From an uncultured Coriobacteriales bacterium (GTDB lineage: Bacteria > Actinomycetota > Coriobacteriia > Coriobacteriales > UMGS124): 64,000 bases of DNA. Shown here one piece after another: positions 17,415 through 27,254 of the stretch. How positions within the stretch are numbered: position 1 is the first letter of the stretch; each line of letters opens with the position of its first letter. The stretch is taken from positions 248,001-312,000 of the forward strand of contig CAKUAI010000001.1 in NCBI GenBank assembly GCA_934636245.1, read 5' to 3'. Position numbers and translations under genes: made by a program. Below the pieces are notes generated by a model that had not been told where the DNA came from, did no database searches, and saw only the letters and a list, made by a program, of their open reading frames with translations.

Positions 17415-20400
17415 TGGGAGCTAAGAAAACCGAACAGGCCGCAGCGGGCACGGGCGCGGTCCGGCCGCATGTGGTGCGTTCCTTCACCTTACGCAACCTC
17501 GCCAAGAACCGCGCCCGCTCGATTGTCACCATCGTAGGCATTGCGCTGTCGTGCGCGCTGCTCGCGGCCGTGCTTCTGTGCGTGAGCAGCCTCACCGCCT
17601 ACATGCGCGACGTTGAGCTTGCCCGCGACGGCGCGTGGATGGCAAGCGTCATCACGACTGATGAGGACGCGATTGCCCAGGCTCGCGCCGACGGGCAGGT
17701 AAGCGGCCTTACCGACCTCACCTATGTGGGCCAGATGCAATCCTTCGACGCTGCCAAAGAGGACCCCGCCGATGCGGTGTCCGCCCAGCTGCATATCCAA
17801 GCCATCGACGGCAATCTTGCGCAGCTCTGTACCATCCGGCTCAGCGACGGCCGCCTGCCGCAAAACTCGCACGAGATCGTCCTCAACAAGAAGTACCAGG
17901 GAACGACCGAGCTCACCGACCAGCCCTGCGAGCTCGGCAGTACCTTCTCGGGCGAGCTCGCCCTGCGCGGCCTTGCGGGCGACGAGGCGCGCCGCTTCGA
18001 CTTGGGCACGGGCTTTGGCGCTTTTGGCGAGGAAGGTCTGGTGCCTTCGGGCGTCGAGGCCACATACACGGTGGTGGGCTTCTACGACACCGACTGGTCT
18101 GCGACCCTCACCTGGTGCACCGACTCCGCGCTTGTCCTTGAGTCCGGCCAGGTCGTGGCCCCCTCGCAGGCCTATGAGGGCACCGTCATGGCGAGCATTC
18201 AGGCGTTTTCGCCCGCATTCACCTATGCCGACTCCGACCTCGTGACGGCGCAGGGTGCCCTGGGCGAGGAGGTCGATCACACGGTGTACCTTGCGACTCA
18301 GGGGATTTCCACCGTCGGCGACCTTGTGACGCTTGTGGAGTCGTACTTCGGGGGTGTCTTCACCATCTCCACGCACGATTCGCTTCTGCGCTGCTTGTTC
18401 ATGACCGACAGCCGTTCTGTTTGGGCGACGTTGTACCAGCTCGCGGGTATCGTGTGCGCGATCATCGTCATTGCCTCGGCGTCGCTTATCTTCAACGCGT
18501 TTGCCATTTCGGTCGCCGAACGCACTCGCCAGTTTGGCTTGCTTTCCTCCATCGGCGCGAGCAAGCGCCAGATTCGCGCCATGGTGTTTTGGGAGGCGCT
18601 GGCGCTTGCGGTTGTGGGCATTCCTGCTGGTCTTTTGCTGGGCGTGGCCGGATCGGCCGTGGTGCTCGGTTCCATTTCCGGCCAGCTGGCCAGTGTTTTG
18701 GGCGCAACCACTGATTCCCCTGTTCCCTTCACCCTCAGCGTTGACGCGTTCTCTCTTGCCCTGGCTGCCCTGCTCGCTCTTGTGGTCGTGATGCTGAGTG
18801 CCTGGGTGCCGTCGCGCCGCGTGGCCAGCGTGAGCGCCGTCGAGGCCCTGCGCAACGTGAACGACGTGCGCCTTTCCCGCCGGCAACTGCGCCGCGCTCG
18901 CTCATGCGCCTCTGACCCTTGGAAGCCGCGCGCCTTTGAGGTGGGTGCGCATGTCCTTGGGGTACCGGGCGCCCTCGCGTCACGCTCGTCCTCTCGCGGT
19001 CCCGCCAGGGCACGCGTCGCCTCGGCTTCGCTTGCCATCGCCATCGTGCTGTTCGTCACGGCGGGCTCCTTCGGCGACGCGCTCAAGGCAATCACGGGCG
19101 CCACGACCGAGGAATACGATTACGACATCTCGGTCTTGGCGTACTCTTCCCAAGACGGTGACGTTTCTCGTGCGCAAGCCGTGTACCAGGAGCTTTGCAA
19201 CGTCGGAGGCGTGCAGGGCAAGGGTGCTATCGCATTGGTGAGCCTGCCGGCTTCAATGCCTGTCTCTATGGCCGGCACCGACGCCTACGGCTACGACGAC
19301 GGAACCGGCGCCTTCCAACATCAAGTGTCTCTCGTTTTCGTTGACGATGAGACGTACCGTGCCTATCTGGACCAGCTTGGCCTGAATGCCGACGAGTACC
19401 TCGATGCCTCGCATCCCAGGGCGCTTGCGTACAACGAGACCGGCCGCAATGACGGTGTGGGCTACGCGAACCTGCATGAGTACGCAGGTACAGGCACGGT
19501 GAGCCTTCTCGCCTATGACCTGCCGGCCGAGGCCTCCGCGCGCGGCCCGCTGTACGAAAGCCTGTACGCAAGCGACGGCTCGTATGCTGCAGACGCGGAC
19601 GCGGCCGGTGTTTGGGAGATGGTTGCGTCGGAGTACGAGTATTCGGGTTCCTCCGATGAGGGTGCGTCTTCTGAGGGTTTGGGGGCAGACTCGCAAGCCA
19701 ACGCGTCTGATACCAGCCAAACCGTGAGATACCCCCGCTCCGAGTACGCCAAGCCCCTTGCCGACATCGAGGTGGGCGCGGTTGTCGACGAGAAGCCTCA
19801 AGGTATGTCGCTCAACGTCCAGGCCGGTCTGATTGTGCCCATGTCGTTTGCAAAGACGTTGTTTGGTCAGGTCAACCTGGCTGCTGCGGCTATCGACGGC
19901 GGTTCCCTCGGTTTTGGCGCCTACTTCGACGCCGACGACCCTGCCCAGGCGACAAGCGCGATGTACAACGTCATGAACGACTCGGATTTCCTGGGTTACA
20001 GCGTCTTCAACGTGGACGAGCAGGTCAAGACCCAGACCGACATGGTGACGGTCGTGAACACGCTGTCGTACTCGTTTGCCGTAATCCTCGCGCTTGTGGC
20101 TGTGGCAAACGTCTTCAACACGCTCGTGAGCAGCCTGCTTCTGCGCCAGCGCGAGTTTGCGGTGCTGCAGTCGGTGGGCATGTCCCGCACGGGCGTGCGT
20201 CGCATGGTGATGTGGGAGTGCGTGCGCTTTGGCGCCCGCGGTCTCATCGCCGGCCTGGCTGTGTCGTTTGTGGTGGCGTTGCTGCTCCACCGCGCCATGG
20301 AGCTTTCGTTCAGGGGACTTGGTTTTACCATGCCCTGGGCATCCGTGGCCATCGCATTCGCCGTCTGCATTCTGGTAACGCTTTTGGCCTGCGCTTACGG

Positions 20401-20452
20401 CCTCAAGCATGCCAAGACCGACAACGTCGTGGAGGCCCTGCGCATGCAGTAG
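17414..20452 (+). CDS. FtsX-domain ABC permease, 1012 residues (Bce-like module 1)
   Basis: One membrane segment near residues 32-56 is followed by an extracytoplasmic domain of about 260 residues. Then comes a first FtsX domain with three segments (about 335-475; RTRQFGLLSSIGASKRQIRAM is typical). A second segment near 540-560 precedes a second large outer domain (about 575-880), then the last FtsX domain (about 880-1010, RQREFAVLQSVGMSRTGVRR). Eight or so spans with two FtsX cores and two large outer domains make it bigger than BceB (about 650) and closer to double-FtsX permeases of Gram-positives. It is coupled to the ATPase by TAATG and ends with EALRMQ before a terminator. Confidence 0.92.
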
Positions 20453-20483
20453 CTCATGCGTTGCGCTGAATCCATCTGATAAC

Positions 20484-20524
20484 AAAGGGCGAGCCCGCGA
20501 TCATGCAGGCTCGCCCTTCTTTGT
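20484..20524 (+). terminator. Terminator of Bce-like module 1
   Basis: AAGGGCGAGCC (20485-20495) pairs with GGCTCGCCCTT (20508-20518) and is followed by CTTTG, 33 nt after the permease stop codon. Confidence 0.85.
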
Positions 20525-20559
20525 GTGTAGCCCTGGTCTGACCCATGTAACTGAACTAT

Positions 20560-20579
20560 ACTATCGTTATAACGATAGT
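20560..20579 (+). promoter_or_regulatory. Perfect 20-bp palindrome just before the DUF3990-like gene
   Basis: ACTATCGTTA at 20560-20569 is directly followed by its reverse complement at 20570-20579. The Shine-Dalgarno GGAGGTG begins at 20581 and the start codon at 20592. The palindrome therefore sits at the transcript start or within the leader and is a strong candidate autoregulatory operator, or an mRNA hairpin limiting translation. Confidence 0.7.
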
Positions 20580-20591
20580 TGGAGGTGTGCA

Positions 20592-21290
20592 ATGGGGACA
20601 ATCGAGCTGTATCACGGCTCGTCGCATGTTATCGAGCGCCCGACGTTTGGTCTGGGAAACCCGCGCAACGACTATGGCCTGGGGTTTTACTGTACTGAGA
20701 CCTTGGCCATGGCCCAAGAATGGGGCTGCGTCGATGGCAACAGCGGCTATGCCAACAAGTATCGTCTTGACCTGGCCGGTCTCGATGTGCTCGATTTGTC
20801 GGAAGATGAGGGCTATAACGTCCTCAACTGGCTTGCCGTCCTTCTCGACAACCGTATGGTGAGGCTTTCTGCCGGCCTTCCCAAACAGGCGGCTGAGTAT
20901 CTTGCCAAGGTGTTCCTGCCGGACTATCGAGATTCTGACGTCATGCGCGGGTATCGTGCGGATGACTCGTATTTTGCCTTCGCTTCGGCGTTTCTGTCGG
21001 GCGCCATTTCTCTTGAGCAACTTCGGCGCGCCATGATGCTGGGGGAGTTGGGCGAGCAGGTGGTGGTGCGCTCGTCCCGCGCATTTCAAAGGCTTGAGTT
21101 TGTTGAGGCGATTCCAGCCGATGGCAGCGTGTTTTACCAGCGCAAAGAGCGTCGCAACGCTCAAGCGAAGGAAGCATTCCAGAAGGAGCGAGAATCTTCG
21201 ATGGCGACACAGGGCCTCTATGCCGTCGATATGCTCAGGGAGGGGTGGAACAATGACAGCGCCTGCTTTCGACATCCTCTATCTCGATGA
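20592..21290 (+). CDS. DUF3990-like protein, candidate ADP-ribosyltransferase-type toxin
   Basis: 232 residues from the ATG at 20592, after GGAGGTG. The N-terminus LYHGSSHVIERPTFGLGNP, then DYGLGFYCTETLAMAQEWG, is the DUF3990 pattern: a His near the start and a FYxT strand, as in the ADP-ribosyltransferase fold. The catalytic Glu is not assigned with confidence. Related proteins are often encoded beside small helix-turn-helix or DUF3791 proteins as toxin-antitoxin-like pairs. Here the next gene overlaps it by 38 nt and ends in a helix-turn-helix. The perfect palindrome before the start supports autoregulation. Toxicity is inferred from family and context, not shown. Confidence 0.75.
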   Translation: MGTIELYHGSSHVIERPTFGLGNPRNDYGLGFYCTETLAMAQEWGCVDGNSGYANKYRLDLAGLDVLDLSEDEGYNVLNWLAVLLDNRMVRLSAGLPKQAAEYLAKVFLPDYRDSDVMRGYRADDSYFAFASAFLSGAISLEQLRRAMMLGELGEQVVVRSSRAFQRLEFVEAIPADGSVFYQRKERRNAQAKEAFQKERESSMATQGLYAVDMLREGWNNDSACFRHPLSR

Positions 21291-21915
21291 TGCGATGGCA
21301 AATTTGGGTGGCATGTTGGAGTATGCGGCTCTTGATTGCGGCCTCGATCTCGACACCTTTTTCGGGTACTTCCTGACTTCCGGTGTTGCCACCCAATTTG
21401 AGAGGGGGAATCCCAGCTATGTGGCTGGCCTTTCGGGCCCGGAGCTCGTCTGCAAAGTCCTGCAGCGCTTGGGCTGCGATGTCGCATCACTGCCCGAGCC
21501 TGCCACGCGAGAAGGTTTCGGCCCTCAGTACTGGGCGGGATGGTCGCTTGCCGAGTACCAGTGGGCGCGCGCGGAGCGGTTTTGCGACATGGTCGCCGAC
21601 GGCCTGACGGCAAGTAAGGTTGTGGATCTCTACCTGCTGCATGAGGCGGATGCGAGCAAGTTCGCCGAAGTCGCCGACGAGATTCTGACAAAGGCGCGCC
21701 GGAGTCGCCCGACGCGCCTGCAGACTTTGAGAAAGAGCCGGGGGCTGACCCAGGTTGAACTGTCTGTTGCGACCGACGTAAGCCTGCGCATGATTCAGCT
21801 CTACGAGCAGCGGCAAAACGACATCGCAAAGGCTGAGGCGGGCACGGTCATCCGCCTTGCCCGTGCCTTGGGTTGCACAGTCGAGGACGTTGTGGAGCCG
21901 CCGCTGTATGGCTAG
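21253..21915 (+). CDS. HTH protein, candidate antitoxin partner of DUF3990-like gene
   Basis: 220 residues. The ATG at 21253 has GGGAGGGG just upstream inside the end of the previous gene; the frame could begin at 21094 but that stretch is a shadow. The N-terminal ~150 residues form an acidic helical domain of unknown family (SLAEYQWARAERFCDMVADG; LYLLHEADASKFAEVADEIL). Residues about 155-215 are an XRE-type helix-turn-helix (LQTLRKSRGLTQVELSVATD, VSLRMIQLYEQRQND). It probably binds the palindrome at 20560. The 38-nt overlap indicates coupled translation. Confidence 0.78.
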   Translation: MTAPAFDILYLDDAMANLGGMLEYAALDCGLDLDTFFGYFLTSGVATQFERGNPSYVAGLSGPELVCKVLQRLGCDVASLPEPATREGFGPQYWAGWSLAEYQWARAERFCDMVADGLTASKVVDLYLLHEADASKFAEVADEILTKARRSRPTRLQTLRKSRGLTQVELSVATDVSLRMIQLYEQRQNDIAKAEAGTVIRLARALGCTVEDVVEPPLYG

Positions 21916-21924
21916 TGGCGCTGC

Positions 21925-23985
21925 CTACCTCGGAACCACCGTGCCGCCGGCGTCCACCATGGTCTGGGCGATGGCGCGGCCGATCATGTCGAGGTAGGCC
22001 TGCTCGCCCTCGGGGCGCAGGTGGGTGTTGTCGGCCCACAGGTAGATTTCCTCGTTGCCGGCGCACACACTCGGCCAGTCGATGTAGTGCACGTTGTCAT
22101 GGGCGTCGGCCACCTGCTGGAGGTTGGCGTTGGCCGCGTCCTGAAAGCCGTCGGGGTTGACGGTGCCCACGAGGAAGGCGTGCGTACCTGCGGGAAGTGT
22201 CGCCACCATGCCCTCGAGCTCGTCGATGCCGGGGGTCGTGTTGGAGAAGCAGGCAAACACGACGACCTTGCCCACCACGCCCTGCGACACGTAGTCGGCA
22301 AACACGCTGAACGCCTGGAAGGGCATGCGTCCCACGTAGGCATCCTCATAGCCGGTGGGGAAAATGTCGTAGAAGCCGTCCTCGGGCGGCACTGAGTCGC
22401 CGATGAGGATGGGGGAGTAGAGCCCCGCCGCGCTGTCTTGCTCGGACTGGTGCAGCGAGAAGGACATGATGCCCTCGGGTAGGGAAACAGGCGCCGGTGC
22501 CTGGGCAGCTTGCTCTTCGGTGCCTGCGGCACCGGCGTCGGCGGTCGGCGGAACTTCCTGCACAACGGGCATCTCGCTGGGTTGGGTCGCAGTGGCGGCC
22601 GGGGCCGCAGCGCCGTCTCCCGCCTGACCCGCGGTGCCCTGGGCGTTCGTGCGGCCGGCCGTAAGGTCGCGCGCCTTGTCCACGGCCTCGCCGGTGGAAG
22701 AGATGGCGTCCTTGGGCACAAGCGTGACCTCAGGTACCGCGATGCAGCCTACAGCGGCAACTACCAGCAGCAATGCGCATGCACCCGTGCCCGCCACCTG
22801 CGGCATACGCGCGAAGAACGCGGGACCCTCCTGGCGAATGCGGGCCATGAGCTCCTTGTTGCCCAGAGGCTGCTCGATGAACCTCCAGGCCAGCTCGGCC
22901 ACACCCAGCGACACGGCTGCTGCCAGGAGCTTCAGCCACCATGCGGCGCCACCGGTGGCACCCATGAGCACGATGACGGGGTAGTGCCACAAATACAGCG
23001 AGAATGACCTGCTGCCGAGCCACTGCAGGGGTGCGCAGGAAAACGCGCGATTGAGCAGCGTCCCGGGCGACAGCAGGCTCATCATGAGCATGCACGTGAG
23101 GATTGTGGCGAGCAGCATGCCGCCGTAATAGAAGAACTGCGAGGTGGGGGGTACAACCACCATGATGACGACGAGGCCCACGAGGCCCACCCAGCCAAAG
23201 ACCTCAACGGCGGTGGAGGGGGCAAACACAGGGCGATCGACAAAGCCGCGCGGCGAGGCGGGGTCGGCGACGCGACGCGCGCCCACCTGCTCCACGAGCA
23301 GGTGGCGACCAACCACGGGCATGTAGCCCAGGGGCCACATGAACGCCAGCAGGGCTCCTGCCAGCACGGCAAAGGCGCGCGTGTCGCAGCCGTAGTACAC
23401 GCGGCTCGGGTCGGTTCCAGGCACGTAGAGCACCGCCATGAGCACGGCGGAGACGAGGGTGAGGACGCCTGCGACAATGGCCATGGCGCCCTTGTTGTTG
23501 TGCGAAAGCTTGAGACCCACCGTGAGAATGAGCGGCCACAGGATGCAAAGCTGCACGTCAACGCCCAAATACCACAGGTGCGTGAGCGGAGAGACGCCGC
23601 CGATCTTGTCGAAGTACGACAGGCCGTTCACGATGTAGTTCCAGTTGTCGAAGAACAGAAGGCTCGGCAGGATGTCGGGGCGCATCTTGGTGAGGGCCAC
23701 GTGATTGAAGGCGATGCAAGCCACGCAGACGATCAGAATCATCGCCGCCATGGGAGGCCAGAGTCGCTTGAGGCGGCGACCCCAGAAGCTCGGCAGATTC
23801 ACGTCGCCCGTGCGGTCGAACTCGCGCAGGATGGAGTTGGTCACCAAGTAGCCCGTCAGCACGAGGAACATGACGACGCCCATGTGGCCGCTCGGCAGCC
23901 AGTTCACCTCCAGGTGGTATGCCACCACGGATGCGATTGCCAAGGCGCGCAGGCCCTCGATTGACTTCACGCGTGCGTTTGCCAT
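21925..23985 (-). CDS. OatA-like acyltransferase (AT3 membrane domain plus SGNH domain)
   Basis: 686 residues. Residues 1-385 form an acyltransferase-3 domain of about ten membrane helices, starting SIEGLRALAIASVVAYHL (the conserved RxxA and H). A further membrane helix near 400-420 leads into a Ser/Thr/Ala/Pro-rich linker. The last 170 residues are an SGNH hydrolase-like domain with the GDS motif (LIGDSV) and the C-terminal D-x-x-H (ADNTHLRPEG). Such proteins move acetyl groups across the membrane and O-acetylate peptidoglycan or other envelope glycans, often giving lysozyme resistance. The target here is unknown. It is convergent with the HTH gene at only 9 bp, and no terminator is visible between them. 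Confidence 0.9.
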   Translation of the reverse strand: MANARVKSIEGLRALAIASVVAYHLEVNWLPSGHMGVVMFLVLTGYLVTNSILREFDRTGDVNLPSFWGRRLKRLWPPMAAMILIVCVACIAFNHVALTKMRPDILPSLLFFDNWNYIVNGLSYFDKIGGVSPLTHLWYLGVDVQLCILWPLILTVGLKLSHNNKGAMAIVAGVLTLVSAVLMAVLYVPGTDPSRVYYGCDTRAFAVLAGALLAFMWPLGYMPVVGRHLLVEQVGARRVADPASPRGFVDRPVFAPSTAVEVFGWVGLVGLVVIMVVVPPTSQFFYYGGMLLATILTCMLMMSLLSPGTLLNRAFSCAPLQWLGSRSFSLYLWHYPVIVLMGATGGAAWWLKLLAAAVSLGVAELAWRFIEQPLGNKELMARIRQEGPAFFARMPQVAGTGACALLLVVAAVGCIAVPEVTLVPKDAISSTGEAVDKARDLTAGRTNAQGTAGQAGDGAAAPAATATQPSEMPVVQEVPPTADAGAAGTEEQAAQAPAPVSLPEGIMSFSLHQSEQDSAAGLYSPILIGDSVPPEDGFYDIFPTGYEDAYVGRMPFQAFSVFADYVSQGVVGKVVVFACFSNTTPGIDELEGMVATLPAGTHAFLVGTVNPDGFQDAANANLQQVADAHDNVHYIDWPSVCAGNEEIYLWADNTHLRPEGEQAYLDMIGRAIAQTMVDAGGTVVPR

Positions 23986-24269
23986 GTCTGTTCCGTTTCC
24001 TGTTCCCCATCAGGCCGGGCACCCGGTCCGGCTGAAACCGTTTTCAGCGCGGGATTATCGCCCAAAACGCCTGTTGCCACAACGCCCAGCCTCGCAAACA
24101 TGCTGCGTACCATATCTTTTCAAGCGTTGCCGGGCGTGCAATGCACATCAACCTGGATTTATCAGGTAGAGAGGGCCTTGAGCACTGACTTGTGCGCATG
24201 TCGCGTTACACTTATTGCGAGTGTGTCTTTGAGTTTCTTTGAATCTTTCATCGCGAGGCGGGAGCTGAC

Positions 24270-25544
24270 GTGAGGCTTTTTGGCGATAACAGCAAGTACG
24301 GCGACACCGAGATTGAGCTTGCCGGTGGCAAGCGCACGGTGGGTGTGAAGGTCGAGGACGGTAAGGCTTTCCCCGAAGGCGTCGCCGGTCTCATCCCCGT
24401 CGTCACCAAGCGCAAGAAGGGCGGCACCAAGACCGTCTATGCCTTCCCCACCAAGGAAGGCGATTCCGGCGAGCTTGAGCAGACCGACGAGCTTGCCGTC
24501 ATCACCGACGGCGTCGATCTCATCAACCGTCTGCTTGCCCAGGCCGCAGAGCTTGCCCGCATCGAGCTCGGCCAGATTTTCGGCGTGACCATGGCCATCA
24601 CCCCCGAGAACTACAACTTCACGCGCGTGGAGATCGTTCCCATCGACGCCCACAACAAGCCCAGCGAGACTCCCGTGCACCTGCACATCGAGACCTCCGA
24701 GGAGCCCTGCGAGCCCGGCAGCCTGAGCTGCGTCATCGAGCTTGACGGCGAGGGCGTGCCTGCCCGCGTGCTCATCTGCGAGTACAACGAGCGCAACGCC
24801 ACGCTGCGCATCAACGTCAACGTCAACGAGAAGACCGGCAAGCTGAGCGTCCAAAAGGTCGAGGACATCATGGGCAGCGAGGCGCGCCTGCTGTACAAGC
24901 GCGGCTGGACTCCCCAGGGCGCCCAGTACGTCGCCGCTCGCAAGGAAGGCCGCGAGGGTGGCGAGCGCGGCGGCAAGTTCGTGCGCAAGACCGGTCGCGC
25001 CGTGTCGCGTGACCAGCGCGATTCCTTCGACGGCGAGCGCGAGGGCCGCTTCGAGAAGAGCTCGCACCGCAACCGCTTCGATGACGAGCGCGACGGCGGC
25101 CGCGGCGAGCGCTCCCGCGGCGGCAAGCCTGCTCGCCGCGACGAGGTCCCCGGCATGAGGCGCATCGACGGCTCTCCCGCCAAGCGTGGCGGCACCCATC
25201 GTGACCGCGATGACCGTCGTTCCCGCGATTTCGACGACCGTCCTCGTGGCGAGCGCCGCTACGACGAACGCGGCGATCGCGATTACAGCGAGCGTCGCTA
25301 TGATGACCGTCGCTCCGGTGGCCGTGGCGGCGATTACAGCGAGCGCCGCTATGACGACCGCGGCAGCCGTGGCGGCGAGCGTCGTTACGATGACCGTGGC
25401 GGCCGCGGCGGCGAGCGCCGTTATGACGATCGCTCCCGTGGCGGTCGCGACGGCGGTTCCAACGGCCGTCCGCGCGGCAACGGCGGCAACGGTGGTTCTC
25501 GCGGCGGCAATCGCGGCAACGGGGATTCTCGCCGTTCCTACTAG
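24270..25544 (+). CDS. Unknown protein with long Arg/Gly/Asp-rich (RGG-like) tail
   Basis: 424 residues from a GTG at 24270, preceded by GGGAG. Residues 1-222 look folded, with alternating beta and helix (ITDGVDLINRLLAQAAELAR; ITPENYNFTRVEIVPIDAHN), and match no family I can name. Residues 225-424 are low-complexity, very rich in Arg, Gly, Asp and Tyr, with five RRYD repeats (ERRYDDR and variants) mixed with RGG and GGRGG. Such tails bind RNA and help proteins cluster in cells; this is family-type knowledge, and the role here is inference. The DNA is GC-rich and repetitive. It stands alone, 168 bp before the murE-like gene. Confidence 0.85.
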   Translation: MRLFGDNSKYGDTEIELAGGKRTVGVKVEDGKAFPEGVAGLIPVVTKRKKGGTKTVYAFPTKEGDSGELEQTDELAVITDGVDLINRLLAQAAELARIELGQIFGVTMAITPENYNFTRVEIVPIDAHNKPSETPVHLHIETSEEPCEPGSLSCVIELDGEGVPARVLICEYNERNATLRINVNVNEKTGKLSVQKVEDIMGSEARLLYKRGWTPQGAQYVAARKEGREGGERGGKFVRKTGRAVSRDQRDSFDGEREGRFEKSSHRNRFDDERDGGRGERSRGGKPARRDEVPGMRRIDGSPAKRGGTHRDRDDRRSRDFDDRPRGERRYDERGDRDYSERRYDDRRSGGRGGDYSERRYDDRGSRGGERRYDDRGGRGGERRYDDRSRGGRDGGSNGRPRGNGGNGGSRGGNRGNGDSRRSY

Positions 25545-25712
25545 GCCGAGCCTCGGCTCGCTGCCTTTAGTTTTGTAAGCATACGGCGGGCTTTGCCTGG
25601 ATGCGGCGTTGGCAACATCCGGCAGGGCCCGCCGTGCATGTATACGGTTCGTCTGCCCTGCGCCTTGGCGATTTTGCGCGCGGGGCCTGTCTGATTTGGG
25701 AGCACGTTGCAC

Positions 25713-27254
25713 ATGCAAGCACCCCATAAGACCGGTGTCGCTCTCTCTGTCTACGCCGAGGCGTTGGCTGGAGCGGGCGTTCTGACCGAGGTGAGGCTGC
25801 CCCAGGGCTGCCAAGAACCCCTGGTTGATTTCATCACGGCTGACTCGCGCGAGGTTGTGCCCGGCACGCTCTTTGTGTGCAAGGGTCGTGCGTTCAAGCG
25901 CGAGTACCTGGAGCAGTCCCTCGCGGCGGGCGCATTCGGCTATCTCGCTGAGCAGGCTTTCGATGGCATCGAGGCACCGTGCGTGCTCGTGAGCGACGTG
26001 CGTCGCGCCATGGGTGTCTTGGCCGACATGCTCTACGACCACCCCTCGGGCCACATTCAGACCTGCGCCTTCACGGGCACCAAGGGCAAGACGACCTGCG
26101 CCTTCTATCTCAAGAGCGTGCTTGACGCCCGTGCCCGTGCGCTCGGCTCCCATGCTACGCCCATTTTCTCCACCGACATTCTCGACGACGGCGTTACCTG
26201 CGCGCCTTCGAAGCTTACGACTCCCGAGGCCCTCGAGCTCGAAGGCCACATCGCAAACGCCGCCTCCGTGGGTGCGCGCGAGCTGGTGATGGAGGCCTCG
26301 AGCCAGGCCCTCAAGTACGACCGCACCTTCGGGGTCGACTTTGCCATCGCGGGCTTCGTCAACATCGGCGAGGACCACATCTCGCCCATCGAGCACCCCG
26401 ACTTCGAGGACTACTTCGCAAGCAAGCTCAAAATCTTCTCTCAGGCGCGTTGCGCCGTGGTGAGTCTCGACATTGACCATGCCGACCGCGTGCTTGAGGC
26501 CGCCCAGACGTGTCCGCGCGTCATCACGTGCTCCGAACATGACGAGAAGGCCGACGTGTTCCTCATCTCATCCGAGCACGTCGAGGGCGGTATCGCGATG
26601 CATGTGCGCACACCGCGCGGCGAGCTCGAGTTCGTCCTTCCCACGCCCTCGCACTTCAACGCCCTCAACGCTCTGCTTGTCTGCGGCATGGCGGAGGGCC
26701 TTGGCATCGAACACGCTTTCGTGCGCGAGGGCCTGGAGCAGGTAAGCGTGCCCGGTCGCGTGCAGATGCTTGCGAGTCCCGTGCCCGGCATCGTGCCTGT
26801 TGTCGACTTTGCTCACAATGGCATGAGCCTCGAGGCGGTCCTGAGTGAGCTGCGGGCCAGCTATCCCCATCACGAGCTCTGCGTCGTCTTTGGAGCCACG
26901 GGCGGCAAGGGTGTTGACCGACGCGACACGATGGGCGTTGCAGCAGGCAAACTGGCCGACCGCATCGTCATCACCGAAGACGACCCCGGCCCCGAGGCCG
27001 TGGAGGACATCTGCCGCACCATCGCCCAGCGCGTGGAAGAGCAAGGCAACGGTCGCTGGACGATTGTTTGCGACCGTGAGCAGGCCATTCGTACCGCACT
27101 CGCACAGGCGCACAAGCCGGCCGTTGTGCTTGTTTCGGGCAAGGGCAGCGAGGCCACCATGGTGCGTGCAAACGGTCCTGAGCCCTGGGAGACCGACGCT
27201 GTCGTGTTTGCTCGGGCACTCTCTGACATGGCCGTAGGGAGTCTTGATGTATAA
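25713..27254 (+). CDS. murE: UDP-N-acetylmuramoyl tripeptide ligase (MurE family)
   Basis: 513 residues. I start at the ATG at 25713, ten nt after GGGAG, not the in-frame TTG six bases earlier. The ATP site is TGTKGKTTCAFYLKSVL. The Mur middle domain has EASSQALKYDRTFGVDFAIA and NIGEDHISPIEHPDF; the C-terminal ligase domain has DFAHNGMSLEAVLSEL and VFGATGGKGVDRRDTMG. It adds the third amino acid to UDP-MurNAc-L-Ala-D-Glu in the cytoplasm. The DNPR motif that selects meso-diaminopimelate is replaced by DDPGPE, so lysine, ornithine or another diamine is more likely; this is inference. It overlaps the Mop gene by 8 nt. Confidence 0.9.
   Translation: MQAPHKTGVALSVYAEALAGAGVLTEVRLPQGCQEPLVDFITADSREVVPGTLFVCKGRAFKREYLEQSLAAGAFGYLAEQAFDGIEAPCVLVSDVRRAMGVLADMLYDHPSGHIQTCAFTGTKGKTTCAFYLKSVLDARARALGSHATPIFSTDILDDGVTCAPSKLTTPEALELEGHIANAASVGARELVMEASSQALKYDRTFGVDFAIAGFVNIGEDHISPIEHPDFEDYFASKLKIFSQARCAVVSLDIDHADRVLEAAQTCPRVITCSEHDEKADVFLISSEHVEGGIAMHVRTPRGELEFVLPTPSHFNALNALLVCGMAEGLGIEHAFVREGLEQVSVPGRVQMLASPVPGIVPVVDFAHNGMSLEAVLSELRASYPHHELCVVFGATGGKGVDRRDTMGVAAGKLADRIVITEDDPGPEAVEDICRTIAQRVEEQGNGRWTIVCDREQAIRTALAQAHKPAVVLVSGKGSEATMVRANGPEPWETDAVVFARALSDMAVGSLDV

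Noticed and set aside
24162..26540. 792-codon minus-strand frame opposite the RGG-tail and murE genes
   Set aside because: Its Ala/Thr/Val-rich stretch simply mirrors the repetitive Arg/Gly codons on the other strand.
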